A DNA stretch of 32,950 nt, taken from the NCBI GenBank assembly GCA_030592645.1, contig JAUVIR010000037.1, forward strand, positions 1 to 32,950, written 5' to 3'. Shown here piece after piece: positions 6,854 to 14,778 of this stretch. The DNA is from Candidatus Fermentibacterota bacterium (GTDB taxonomy: Bacteria; Fermentibacterota; Fermentibacteria; Fermentibacterales; JCC-6). Under the pieces are notes generated by a model. That model had not been told where the DNA came from. It saw only the letters and a list, made by a program, of their open reading frames with translations, and did not search any database. Every line of letters begins with the position of its first letter. The first letter of the stretch is position 1. Made by a program: the position numbers and the translations under genes.

Positions 6854-9762
6854 TAGCACTTGCTGTATTCCTTCCGCTGCTTGGAGCCTTCATCAGTGTC
6901 TGGCTGTCTCGAAGAAAACCGCGTTTGTCAGTAATTGTATCAAGGCTGTTTCTTGCTGGAGGACTGCACAGTACAATAGTTCTTTCAATAAAACTGAACG
7001 CATGGAGCTTCAGTGACCTGGGCAATTCTATTATCCTCCGTACCGGGGTGGGCGCTCCGCCGCTGAGCATTAACCTCGAAGCTACCGGAGGAGCGGTTAT
7101 CGCTGCGATAGTTGTTTATGTGGCGGCCATTCTTGGAATTAGCAGGCTCACAAGCCGCAACGTAAAGACCCTGCCTCTGCTTCTTTCCCTGGTCACCGCT
7201 TCCCTTGGTCTTCTCTTCGCGACAGACCTTTTCAATTCATTCGTTTTTCTTGAGATAGGAAGCATTATCACTATCGGGCTGACAGCTGCCTGCAGATGCC
7301 GCCGCAGATGGGAAGTTGCGGTGAAGGTTGCGCTTGTATCGGGACTTGTTACCATCCTGTACCTTCTGGCAATTGTAGTGATCTACAAAACCACAGGGGA
7401 GCTGCGCTTCGAAGCTCTTGGCATGCTTCATGGATTTCCCGCACTTCTGGTATCAGGCCTCATGCTGACAGTGATAATGACCGAGATCAAAGCCTTCCCT
7501 CTCTCCGGCTGGGGGCTTGATTTCTACGAGGGGGCAAGCCCCGGGTTTGCAGGAGTGTACAGCGCCACATGGAGCCTTGCGGTTCTGATGTGGTCGGCAG
7601 GAATACTCCCGAGGCTTCCCATTCCAAATCTGCAGATACTGGCCTGGATAGGCGCAGGAGGCCTTGTTCTGGGACAGTTCGCGGGGTTCCGGGCCACTAG
7701 CCCCGGACGCATGATGGGGTACTCATCCGCTGCATACGCGTCGATTCTCCTGATACTTGCAGGAACCACAACCGGTCATGACTACCTCCAGCTTACCCTC
7801 GTTCTCATGATCTTTGCCGCTATCGCGAAGTTCACCGTTTTTATGCTTGCAGACCCTGAAAACGAGAACCCTCTTAAGAGTGCTGCGGGGAACCTTCTTC
7901 TTCTTCCGATCCTGGTAATAGCGGGTATCCCTCCCCTTCCGGTCTTCTGGGCAAAATTCAAGCTTCTTTCGATTCTTGCGGGAGTTTCTCCCCTTATGCT
8001 TGCCGCAGTCGTACTAGGGCTGTTTCTCGAGGCTGTCTATCTACTGCGCCTCTGGTCAAAAAGACCGGTACGATTTCTTAAAAACGGGAGACTGGTCCCA
8101 GCAGTAACATCACTTCTGATGGCAGCAGGCGCGATCTGGCTCACGGCAGGTTTCTGGAGGAGTCTCAGCTTTTCAGGTTCTCTTTTAAGTTCATCAACTT
8201 TGAGAATTCTTTTCATGACAGTATTCGGCGCCGGAACACTGCTGACTCTCCCGGGTGCATGGAACAGGATCAAAGGTGAACGTTCCTACTGGTTCTGGAT
8301 GCTGCTTTCCGGAATCAGCCTGACGTTCCTTCCAATGGCTGGAAATGGGATCACTTTCTATATCCTCTGGGAGGTTTCCGCTTTTGCAGCTGTTATCGCT
8401 GTCAGCAGAGGCAGCAGGGCTGCAGCCGGTACTTTCTGGTTTGCTGTATTCGCAGCCGCGTCCGGTTTTCTCCTTCTCGCATCGATCGTTCTTTCGCGAA
8501 GCATGTTTATCGCGCCGGGTATACCTCTTATTCTCGTGGCCATAGCCGCCCTCTTCAAACTTGGACAGATGGGAGCCCACCTCTGGAGCGTTCGAGCCTA
8601 CTCGGCGGCACCTGCGACCATGTCCGCCTTTATGGCGGGGACATCTTCCAAAGCCGCAGTATTTCTTCTGGTCGTCGCGGCACTGGGAACCGGAGCCGTT
8701 GCAATGCCGGCTGGTTCAGTTCTTGCATGGGCAGGTGTGCTTACCGCGCTCTCCATGGCTGTCATGGCAGCACTCTCTTCGGACTACAAGAAAGTGCTTG
8801 CCTATGCAAGCGTTTCTCAGATGGGATACATCCTTATTGGACTAGGGCTTGCAAGTGTAATGGGGTGGACGGCAGCTATCTATCACACTTTCCACCATTT
8901 TCTGTTCAAGATGATTCTATTCCTTGGTGCTGCAGGCGTGATCTTCAGAACAGGCACATCGGATTACAACAGGCTTGGCGGGCTTATCAGAAGGATGCCG
9001 CTTACGTTCACATTCACCCTCATTTCAGTAATCGCTTTTGCAGGTGTACCTCCACTTGCGGGATTCGGCGGCAAATGGTTCCTCTACAACGGACTTATTG
9101 AAACCGGCTGGCTTCCCATTGCGCTTATAGCCATGTTTGCCTCCGTCGTAGCATTCCTGTACGCATTCAGGCTTCTTCATGCTGTATTTCTCGGCCAGCT
9201 CTCCACCGTGAACGCCCGGGTAAAGGAAGCTCCTCTTGCTCTTCTTGTTCCGCAGGGAATTCTTACAGCAGCATTGATGCTCTTCAGCTTCAGGCCGACA
9301 TTGTTTCTTGAGCATATCGTACCTGCGATAGAGTCTCTGCCTGGGTTGAAGGGTGTAGCTCCAGTTATAAACGGTACCATTGTCACGACACCACTGGGAA
9401 ACTGGAATGCCTGGGCGGTGGGTATGATGGTTATGGGTCTCTTCGGTTTTGCATTCGTATTCTACTGGCTTTCAGGAAAAAGACCGAAACACGTGGGACA
9501 GCTTGATATTGGTTTCGCCGGGGAGCTGCCGCCCTCTGCCGAAGAAGTACATTACGCAGGGAACTTCTTCAAACCCTACAGGAGAGCTCTTGCTTTCCTT
9601 CCGAGAATTCACGCTGGAAAAGTATTCAGCGGCATTACAGAGGTGTTTAAAATTGCGGGTGATTCAGTGAGAGCCATTTTCACCGGTGACGCAAGGACAT
9701 ATCTTGCCCATTCTCTGATATTCCTGGTGATTGTTCTTATATATCTTCGGGGGGGCATCTGA
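6847..9762 (+). CDS. Tandem fusion of two MrpD/NuoL-like antiporter subunits (MbsH'/MbsH-like)
   Basis: A 971-residue polytopic membrane protein made of two proton-pumping antiporter domains in one chain; single MbhH proteins are about 500 residues. Domain 1 (about 1-440) shows LEIGS with Glu136, an IKAFPLSGW helix with Lys215, Lys328 in AAIAKFTVF, and PPLPVFWAKF with Lys370. Domain 2 (about 450-970) shows LWEVSAF with Glu509, ALFKLGQMGAHLW with Lys571, Lys602, SDYKKVLAYASVSQMGY near 645-661, Lys688 and PPLAGFGGKW with Lys743. These Glu/Lys positions form the proton path in complex I antiporter subunits. ATG 6847 follows a GGAG site and overlaps the MrpC end; an upstream in-frame extension would run through MrpC and is rejected. 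Two antiporter units is the MBS rather than MBH arrangement. Confidence 0.92.
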   Translation: MVVALAVFLPLLGAFISVWLSRRKPRLSVIVSRLFLAGGLHSTIVLSIKLNAWSFSDLGNSIILRTGVGAPPLSINLEATGGAVIAAIVVYVAAILGISRLTSRNVKTLPLLLSLVTASLGLLFATDLFNSFVFLEIGSIITIGLTAACRCRRRWEVAVKVALVSGLVTILYLLAIVVIYKTTGELRFEALGMLHGFPALLVSGLMLTVIMTEIKAFPLSGWGLDFYEGASPGFAGVYSATWSLAVLMWSAGILPRLPIPNLQILAWIGAGGLVLGQFAGFRATSPGRMMGYSSAAYASILLILAGTTTGHDYLQLTLVLMIFAAIAKFTVFMLADPENENPLKSAAGNLLLLPILVIAGIPPLPVFWAKFKLLSILAGVSPLMLAAVVLGLFLEAVYLLRLWSKRPVRFLKNGRLVPAVTSLLMAAGAIWLTAGFWRSLSFSGSLLSSSTLRILFMTVFGAGTLLTLPGAWNRIKGERSYWFWMLLSGISLTFLPMAGNGITFYILWEVSAFAAVIAVSRGSRAAAGTFWFAVFAAASGFLLLASIVLSRSMFIAPGIPLILVAIAALFKLGQMGAHLWSVRAYSAAPATMSAFMAGTSSKAAVFLLVVAALGTGAVAMPAGSVLAWAGVLTALSMAVMAALSSDYKKVLAYASVSQMGYILIGLGLASVMGWTAAIYHTFHHFLFKMILFLGAAGVIFRTGTSDYNRLGGLIRRMPLTFTFTLISVIAFAGVPPLAGFGGKWFLYNGLIETGWLPIALIAMFASVVAFLYAFRLLHAVFLGQLSTVNARVKEAPLALLVPQGILTAALMLFSFRPTLFLEHIVPAIESLPGLKGVAPVINGTIVTTPLGNWNAWAVGMMVMGLFGFAFVFYWLSGKRPKHVGQLDIGFAGELPPSAEEVHYAGNFFKPYRRALAFLPRIHAGKVFSGITEVFKIAGDSVRAIFTGDARTYLAHSLIFLVIVLIYLRGGI

Positions 9763-10664
9763 TGATTTCCCTTGTCATGTCGATCACCTTTACCGCCCTC
9801 GCTGCACTTGTCTGGGGTCTTCTTCTGGGAGGCATTTCCAGAATGGTCACTGCCAGGATCCATGGCAGAATAGGACCAAGACTTACCCAGAACTTCATCG
9901 ATCTCTGGAAACTATTCAGAAAGAAAAGCTCCATTCATCACGGTACCATGTTCTGGCTTGCGCCCATGTTCAGGGTCGCAGGAGCGATAGGGGTTCTGGT
10001 ACTTGTTCCGCTTGTAGTCGGTAACACTGTAATTGTGAACATGTCTTTTTCCGGAGATCTCCTGCTTGTTGTTTATTTCATGTTCTTCGGGTGCCTTGGT
10101 ATGGCGCTGGGAGCGGGTGATTCGGGTCACCCATACGCAGTTATCGCAGTGAGCAGAGGGCTTGCGCAGATGTCATCCTACGAACTCTCATTCTCCGCTG
10201 TTGTACTTGTGCTGGCTGCCGGGCTTCGTACTCTGTCAATCGAAGAAATAATAATGGCGCAGCAGGATGGCATTCTCAGCTGGAACCTCTTCAGGTATCC
10301 ATTTGCAACCGCTGCTGCACTTATAACGCTGCTCCCCATGCAGATGGCTTACCCTTTCAGTATTGTTCTGGCTCCCCAGGAGATCCCCATAGGCCCGCCG
10401 ACTGAATACAGCAGCCGCTTCCTGTCCTTCATGTTCAGCGGAAGGGCTATCTTCGGAGTTGCCAAGCTTGTGCTGTTCGTAAATCTCTTTTTCGGTGGAG
10501 CTTCCAGCTGGATCAGTCTGCTCTTCAAAACCTTCCTGCTTTACATGTTCCCTATTTTCGTCAGTACCGTGTTTCCAAGGTTCAGGACAGAGCAGAGCAT
10601 CAGGTTCCTCTGGTTCGTTCCGACTTCTCTTGCTGCTATAGATCTTTTAAGAGTAATGATCTAG
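9762..10664 (+). CDS. NuoH-like membrane subunit (MbhM-like)
   Basis: A 300-residue membrane protein of the NuoH/MbhM/HycD family, which links the ion-pumping membrane arm to the soluble redox arm. About eight helices are visible. Family marks are the loop HGRIGPRLTQNFIDLWKLF near residue 35, AVSRGLAQMSSYELSFS near 130 and the long conserved segment IVLAPQEIPIGPPTEYSSR near 205, corresponding to the quinone-cavity loop of complex I that couples redox to pumping. The ATG shares one base with the preceding stop. Seven bases separate it from the NuoB-like gene, which has its own AGGAGG site. Confidence 0.92.
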   Translation: MISLVMSITFTALAALVWGLLLGGISRMVTARIHGRIGPRLTQNFIDLWKLFRKKSSIHHGTMFWLAPMFRVAGAIGVLVLVPLVVGNTVIVNMSFSGDLLLVVYFMFFGCLGMALGAGDSGHPYAVIAVSRGLAQMSSYELSFSAVVLVLAAGLRTLSIEEIIMAQQDGILSWNLFRYPFATAAALITLLPMQMAYPFSIVLAPQEIPIGPPTEYSSRFLSFMFSGRAIFGVAKLVLFVNLFFGGASSWISLLFKTFLLYMFPIFVSTVFPRFRTEQSIRFLWFVPTSLAAIDLLRVMI

Positions 10665-10671
10665 GAGGATT

Positions 10672-11235
10672 ATGTACTGCAACAAGCTGCCCGATAAACC
10701 TGATGACCGGAAGAAGATCTGGGATAAGGTGGACAACATGGCAAGGGCTAACAGCCTCTGGGTCACCGCCTATGGAACCGGGTGCGGTGCGATTGAACTC
10801 CGGCCGCTCCATACCTCCAGATTCGACATGGAAAGATTCGGCATAGCAATGAGACCGACGCCGAGGCAGGCCGACGTTCTTATTATTTCCGGCTACCTGG
10901 CAGTCAAGACCCTGAAAAGAGTAATTCGTGTATACGAGCAGATTCAGGATCCTAAATACATTCTTGCGCTGGGCTCCTGCACTATAAATGGAGGGATGTA
11001 TTACGATTCCTACAATACTCTGAACATTCTGGATCGGTACCTGCCCGTTGATGTTTACGTTAACGGCTGCATGCCCCGTCCGGAAGCTATTATCGACGGC
11101 TTTTCCCTTCTGATGAGCAAGATCAAAGCTGGAAAGGCTGACGGCTGGAAACACTATATGGAAAACCTTGAATACTACAGGGAGAACCAGAAGAAGGTAA
11201 TACACAACTGGGATCTCCCGGATTACAACTGGTAG
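10672..11235 (+). CDS. NuoB-like / hydrogenase small subunit (MbsJ-like), three visible cluster cysteines
   Basis: A 187-residue iron-sulfur protein of the NuoB/MbhJ family that carries the proximal [4Fe-4S] cluster. ATG 10672 follows AGGAGG. Cys38 lies in YGTGCGAIEL, Cys103 in LALGSCTINGG and Cys133 in NGCMPRPEAI. Group 4 hydrogenases have CxxC at the first site, and complex I has adjacent cysteines. Here the first of the pair is replaced by glycine, leaving three obvious ligands. A three-cysteine, site-differentiated cluster is what is reported for the sulfane-sulfur reductase MBS of Pyrococcus. An additional Cys3 is unlikely to substitute structurally. The subunit should sit at the membrane interface between the NuoD-like and NuoH-like subunits. 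Confidence 0.9.
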   Translation: MYCNKLPDKPDDRKKIWDKVDNMARANSLWVTAYGTGCGAIELRPLHTSRFDMERFGIAMRPTPRQADVLIISGYLAVKTLKRVIRVYEQIQDPKYILALGSCTINGGMYYDSYNTLNILDRYLPVDVYVNGCMPRPEAIIDGFSLLMSKIKAGKADGWKHYMENLEYYRENQKKVIHNWDLPDYNW

Positions 11236-11241
11236 GACAGG

Positions 11242-11805
11242 ATGATGGATAAGAACCTTCAGCGGATAATCAGCGAAAGCAGCTTCGAGTCTGATACGAT
11301 CAGAGAGGACGAAGGATATCTTCATGTCAGAGTTTCACGAGTTCATGTACTGGAGTTATTACTCTCTGCGAAACAGCGATTCGATATGGAGACTCTTCAG
11401 CTGATATCAGTTGTCGACAGGATCGAGGATGCTGTTTTCCAGCTGACATGGATTCTTGAAGACTCCGGAGGAACTTCGGTATTCATGATCTCCGCGGATT
11501 ATCCAAGGGAGAACTGCACCGTCCCCACTATCGGTGATATCTGGCCAACCGCTATTTTGTTTGAACGGGAATTGCATGAGATGTACGGGATAGATTTCCC
11601 CGGCAACCCAAGGCAGAACGAGGATTTCCTTCTGGAGGACTGGAGGGAACTGCCTCCCATGAGGCGTGATTTTGATACCCTGGAGTACTCTTTGCGTACA
11701 TACGGTGAACGGCGGAAGCGCACGCATACGGATCCAAGGGAGTACATAGCCGACAGTATTGACGAATGGGATACTCCCGTTCCAATGAAGGATTTTGAAC
11801 GATGA
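11242..11805 (+). CDS. NuoC-like subunit (MbhK-like)
   Basis: A 187-residue soluble subunit of the NuoC/MbhK (30 kDa) family, which brackets the NuoD-like subunit in the peripheral arm and has no cofactor. The family signature is in the C-terminal half: PTIGDIWPTAILFERELHEM, then YGIDFPGNPR and LPPMRRDF near residues 90-150. The N-terminal half is a divergent alpha/beta domain. The start is ATG 11242, with ATG 11245 as an alternative; AGGACAGG precedes both. It overlaps the NuoD-like ATG by four bases. Separate NuoC and NuoD genes, rather than a fused NuoCD, match the Mbh/Mbs order. Confidence 0.9.
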   Translation: MMDKNLQRIISESSFESDTIREDEGYLHVRVSRVHVLELLLSAKQRFDMETLQLISVVDRIEDAVFQLTWILEDSGGTSVFMISADYPRENCTVPTIGDIWPTAILFERELHEMYGIDFPGNPRQNEDFLLEDWRELPPMRRDFDTLEYSLRTYGERRKRTHTDPREYIADSIDEWDTPVPMKDFER

Positions 11806-12920
11806 ACGCTTCTACTGATCCTCTCAAGACCACACACCTCTTTTTCGGCCCCCAGCACCCTGGCGTTACGGGCAATATGAGCGTGGAAATGTGGTTTGAC
11901 GGGGATGAGATCACAAAAGCGATTACCCATGTGGGATATCTTCACAGAGGGTTCGAGAAGCTGATGGAACGCAGGCTGTGGATACAGAATTTCCCGCTTG
12001 TCTGCAGGATATGCGTCCCTGAGCCGGATATCAATGAGGAGTGTTACGCTCTTGCCGTTGAAAAATTGGACGGGATAGAGGTACCGGAGCGGGCAAGATG
12101 GATAAGGACACTTGTGCTGGAGCTTGCAAGGTTTGCGGTCAATCTGATGGCTTTCGGCGGTCAGGCCGGCACCATCGGTCTCGGTACGGGCGCAATGTGG
12201 GGTATCACATTCAGGGATTTCGTTCTGGACCTGTTCGAAGAACTCTCCGGAGCAAGAGTGTACCACATGTACATCCAGCCGGGCGGAGTGAGAAGGGATC
12301 TTCCTGAAGGATTTGAGAAACATGTACTGGAAGTTCTTGATAAGATCGGAAAGCGCCTACCCGAATTTGACAGGCTGATCCTGAACAACTCGGTTTTCAA
12401 GGACAGGACAGTCGGTGTCGGCATTGTAAAACCGGAATGGATAAGTGAACTGGGACTGGTCGGTCCGGTAGCCCGGGGAAGCGGCTCGGGCCGGGATGTG
12501 AGGAAGGATGCTCCCTACGAAGCGTACGGAGAACTCGATTTTGATGTAGTAACCGAGCAGGGCTGCGATATCTATTCAAGGGCGCTTATAAGGCGGAGAG
12601 AGATTGATCTGAGTATGGATCTGATCCGGCGTATTCTCGAGTCCATGCCGGGCGGCCCTGTCGCGGCGCCCCTTCCGAACCTTACCGAATGGAGAATACC
12701 ACCAGGTGAGATTTACACCAGGGTCGAATCGTCCAGGGGTGAATACGGATACTACGTTGTGAGTGACGGAAGCCTGAAACCGAGAAGGGTTCACGTAAGA
12801 GGACCTTCCTACGTGCATGCTCTTACCCTGCTTGAACGAATGCTGGTGGGAGCGAACATTGCTGATGTCTCGAACATCATGGTAAGCCTGACCACATGCC
12901 CCCCCGAAATTGAGAGGTGA
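11802..12920 (+). CDS. NuoD-like / group 4 hydrogenase-related large subunit with incomplete NiFe site
   Basis: A 372-residue protein of the NuoD/MbhL family. The start shows FFGPQHPGVTGNM and GYLHRGFEKLMERR, then VCRIC with Cys68 and Cys71, the positions of the N-terminal nickel ligands of MbhL. At the extreme C-terminus, where hydrogenases have DPCxxC, the sequence is TTCPPEIER: one cysteine (Cys366) remains and the second is Glu369. Only three of four nickel-iron ligands are therefore present, and the DP pair is lost, so hydrogenase activity is doubtful. The C-terminus also lacks the few residues normally cleaved during hydrogenase maturation. MBS-type reductases are likewise known to have lost the metal site. 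The gene overlaps its neighbours at both ends. Confidence 0.9.
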   Translation: MNASTDPLKTTHLFFGPQHPGVTGNMSVEMWFDGDEITKAITHVGYLHRGFEKLMERRLWIQNFPLVCRICVPEPDINEECYALAVEKLDGIEVPERARWIRTLVLELARFAVNLMAFGGQAGTIGLGTGAMWGITFRDFVLDLFEELSGARVYHMYIQPGGVRRDLPEGFEKHVLEVLDKIGKRLPEFDRLILNNSVFKDRTVGVGIVKPEWISELGLVGPVARGSGSGRDVRKDAPYEAYGELDFDVVTEQGCDIYSRALIRRREIDLSMDLIRRILESMPGGPVAAPLPNLTEWRIPPGEIYTRVESSRGEYGYYVVSDGSLKPRRVHVRGPSYVHALTLLERMLVGANIADVSNIMVSLTTCPPEIER

Positions 12921-12922
12921 CC

Positions 12923-14710
12923 ATGAAATTCACCGACATCGTTTCCCCGTTCCTTGCCTGGTCGAGGGCTGCAAAAAAGGCTGACACGATACCGTATCCC
13001 CAGAAAAGCAATCCCGGTTCCGACAGGTACAGGGGATTCCACAGAAATGATCTTGATAAATGTATAGGCTGCGGCAGATGTGAGGAAATATGTCAGAACC
13101 TGGCAATAGGCATGGTTCAGGTGGAGGATTCGCAGCCTGTTAAGGGAGATTCCGGGCTGCGGCCCCTTGTGGATTACGGAAGATGCTGCTGGTGCGCTCT
13201 CTGCATAGATGTCTGTTCAACGGGCTCTCTGTCCCTATCGAACAGCTACAGCTGGACAACCTATAATGCTGATACCTGTGCGTATATACCGGGCACCGAC
13301 GAGAAAGCCTGGGACCATACACCAAAAGGCTACAGCCAGGACAATTCTATTCTGAAGTGGGCTGGTTCTCCAAGGGTCTCCATGCCGGCGGCCCGGCCAG
13401 ACAAAAGAGTTGATAGTTTTGAAGAGGTGATCAGGGGTTATTCACCGGAGCAGGCTGCCATCGAAGCCGCAAGGTGCATCCAGTGCGGACTGTGCGTTAC
13501 AGCATGCCCGGCCCACATGCATATACCGGAATATCTGCGAGCCATTGCCGATGGAGATTACGCCGGCGCAGTGAAGCTGTTCTTCGACAATAACCCTCTT
13601 CCGGAGATGTGCGGTAAGGTTTGCACGAGAGAATGTGAATCAGTCTGCGCTATGGGTTACCAGGGAGAAGCCATAGCCATAAGGTGGCTCAAACGTTTCG
13701 CTTGTGAGCAATTTGAATCACTTTCAGATGTGCTGGCGGTGGATGAGAAACCACTGGAACAGGGCAGGGGCAAAGTAGCGATAATAGGCACGGGCCCTGC
13801 AGGCCTGTCAGCGGCGTACTACCTCTCCCGCATGGGATTTGAAGCCCATGTATTCGATAAGGACGAAGAGGGAGGAGGAGTGGCGCAGCATGCTATACCG
13901 GAGTACAGGCTGCCGGCGGCAGGCTATGAGAAACAGATGGATGTATTCAGAAAAGCCGGCGCACATTTCCACTACGGTACAGAAGTTAACGATGCAGACA
14001 TCCTTAAAATGTCGGATGATTACGATGCAGTCTTCATTGCCGCCGGACTGCAGAAGAGCTCGGAGTTCAGAATTCCCGGAGTAGAACTGCCGGGAGTAAA
14101 ACATGCTTTCTATTTCCTTATGAACAAACCGGAGGATGGTTCGATTGATGTAGGCGCAAGAGTGCTTGTCATAGGCGGGGGTAATGTCGCGATGGATACG
14201 GCAAGAACCTGCCTGAGGCTGGGATCGGAAGTTGTTATCTCCTACCGCCGCAGGATAGTGGATATGCCAGCGGACGAGGAAGAGATAGAGGAGGCAATGG
14301 AAGAAAGTATTGATTTCCGCCCGCAAACCATACCGATTAGAATAGAGAAAGCAGGGCAGAGACTCAAATACTTCTATGCGGAAGCCGAAATGATAGACGA
14401 CCCGAATGGCGGAAGACCGAAGCCCGTCAGGAAAGATGACATCGAACACGGGATCGAAATTGATACGGTGTTCCTTGCCATAGGACAATCATCCGACCTC
14501 GGTTTCCTTCCCGAAGTGATAGCTGAAAAAATGACCATACAATGGGGCGAGATAGAGGTCGATAAGGATCAGTATACGGGAGTGAAGAACATCTATGCCG
14601 GAGGTGATATAACTCCCGGTGCCGGTGATATAATCACAGCCATCGCTGACGGCATGAGGGCAGCAAAAGCAATTAGGGACGGAGGTAATTTAATCGTAAA
14701 TCTAAAATAA
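12923..14710 (+). CDS. NuoI-type ferredoxin fused to GltD/NfnL-type NAD(P)H oxidoreductase
   Basis: A ~595-residue soluble electron-input subunit. Residues ~45-100 are a NuoI/MbhN-like double-cluster ferredoxin (CIGCGRCEEIC and CCWCALCIDVC). Residues ~185-245 are the iron-sulfur head of GltD-type enzymes (CIQCGLCVTACP, then CGKVCTRECESVC). The rest is the two-domain flavoprotein: FAD site IIGTGPAGLSAAYYL near 288, NAD(P) site VIGGGNVAMDTA near 417, YRRR near 442 suggesting NADPH preference, and the closing YAGGD near 560. Normally the two halves are separate proteins. ATG 12923 follows GAGAGGTG; GTG 12917 is possible. The last ~11 codons fall within an inverted-repeat element, so the original C-terminus was replaced. 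In context it should pass electrons between NAD(P)H and/or ferredoxin and the NuoB/NuoD-like centre. Confidence 0.92.
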   Translation: MKFTDIVSPFLAWSRAAKKADTIPYPQKSNPGSDRYRGFHRNDLDKCIGCGRCEEICQNLAIGMVQVEDSQPVKGDSGLRPLVDYGRCCWCALCIDVCSTGSLSLSNSYSWTTYNADTCAYIPGTDEKAWDHTPKGYSQDNSILKWAGSPRVSMPAARPDKRVDSFEEVIRGYSPEQAAIEAARCIQCGLCVTACPAHMHIPEYLRAIADGDYAGAVKLFFDNNPLPEMCGKVCTRECESVCAMGYQGEAIAIRWLKRFACEQFESLSDVLAVDEKPLEQGRGKVAIIGTGPAGLSAAYYLSRMGFEAHVFDKDEEGGGVAQHAIPEYRLPAAGYEKQMDVFRKAGAHFHYGTEVNDADILKMSDDYDAVFIAAGLQKSSEFRIPGVELPGVKHAFYFLMNKPEDGSIDVGARVLVIGGGNVAMDTARTCLRLGSEVVISYRRRIVDMPADEEEIEEAMEESIDFRPQTIPIRIEKAGQRLKYFYAEAEMIDDPNGGRPKPVRKDDIEHGIEIDTVFLAIGQSSDLGFLPEVIAEKMTIQWGEIEVDKDQYTGVKNIYAGGDITPGAGDIITAIADGMRAAKAIRDGGNLIVNLK

Positions 14711-14777
14711 ATTGTACCTATAGCGTCAATTTTAATCAGTTTATTTGCCGCTACTGATTAAATTACCTCCGTCCCTA
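14674..14777. repeat. Short inverted-repeat element, copy 2, overlapping a gene end
   Basis: Twenty-two-base perfect arms (14674-14695 and 14756-14777) share the GGGACGGAGGTAATT core of the copy at 3240-3286. The interior holds a second hairpin, TTTAATCAG (14731-14739) with CTGATTAAA (14754-14762). The left arm supplies the last codons and the stop of the upstream gene. The right arm reaches to within two bases of the convergent msr stop, so it may serve as a two-way terminator. The structure suggests a REP/MITE-type mobile repeat. Confidence 0.8.
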
Positions 14778-14778
14778 T

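Noticed and set aside
8194..8580. Minus-strand open frame of 128 codons inside the antiporter gene
   Set aside because: A shadow of a strongly coding region with low-complexity, highly charged translation and no start signal.
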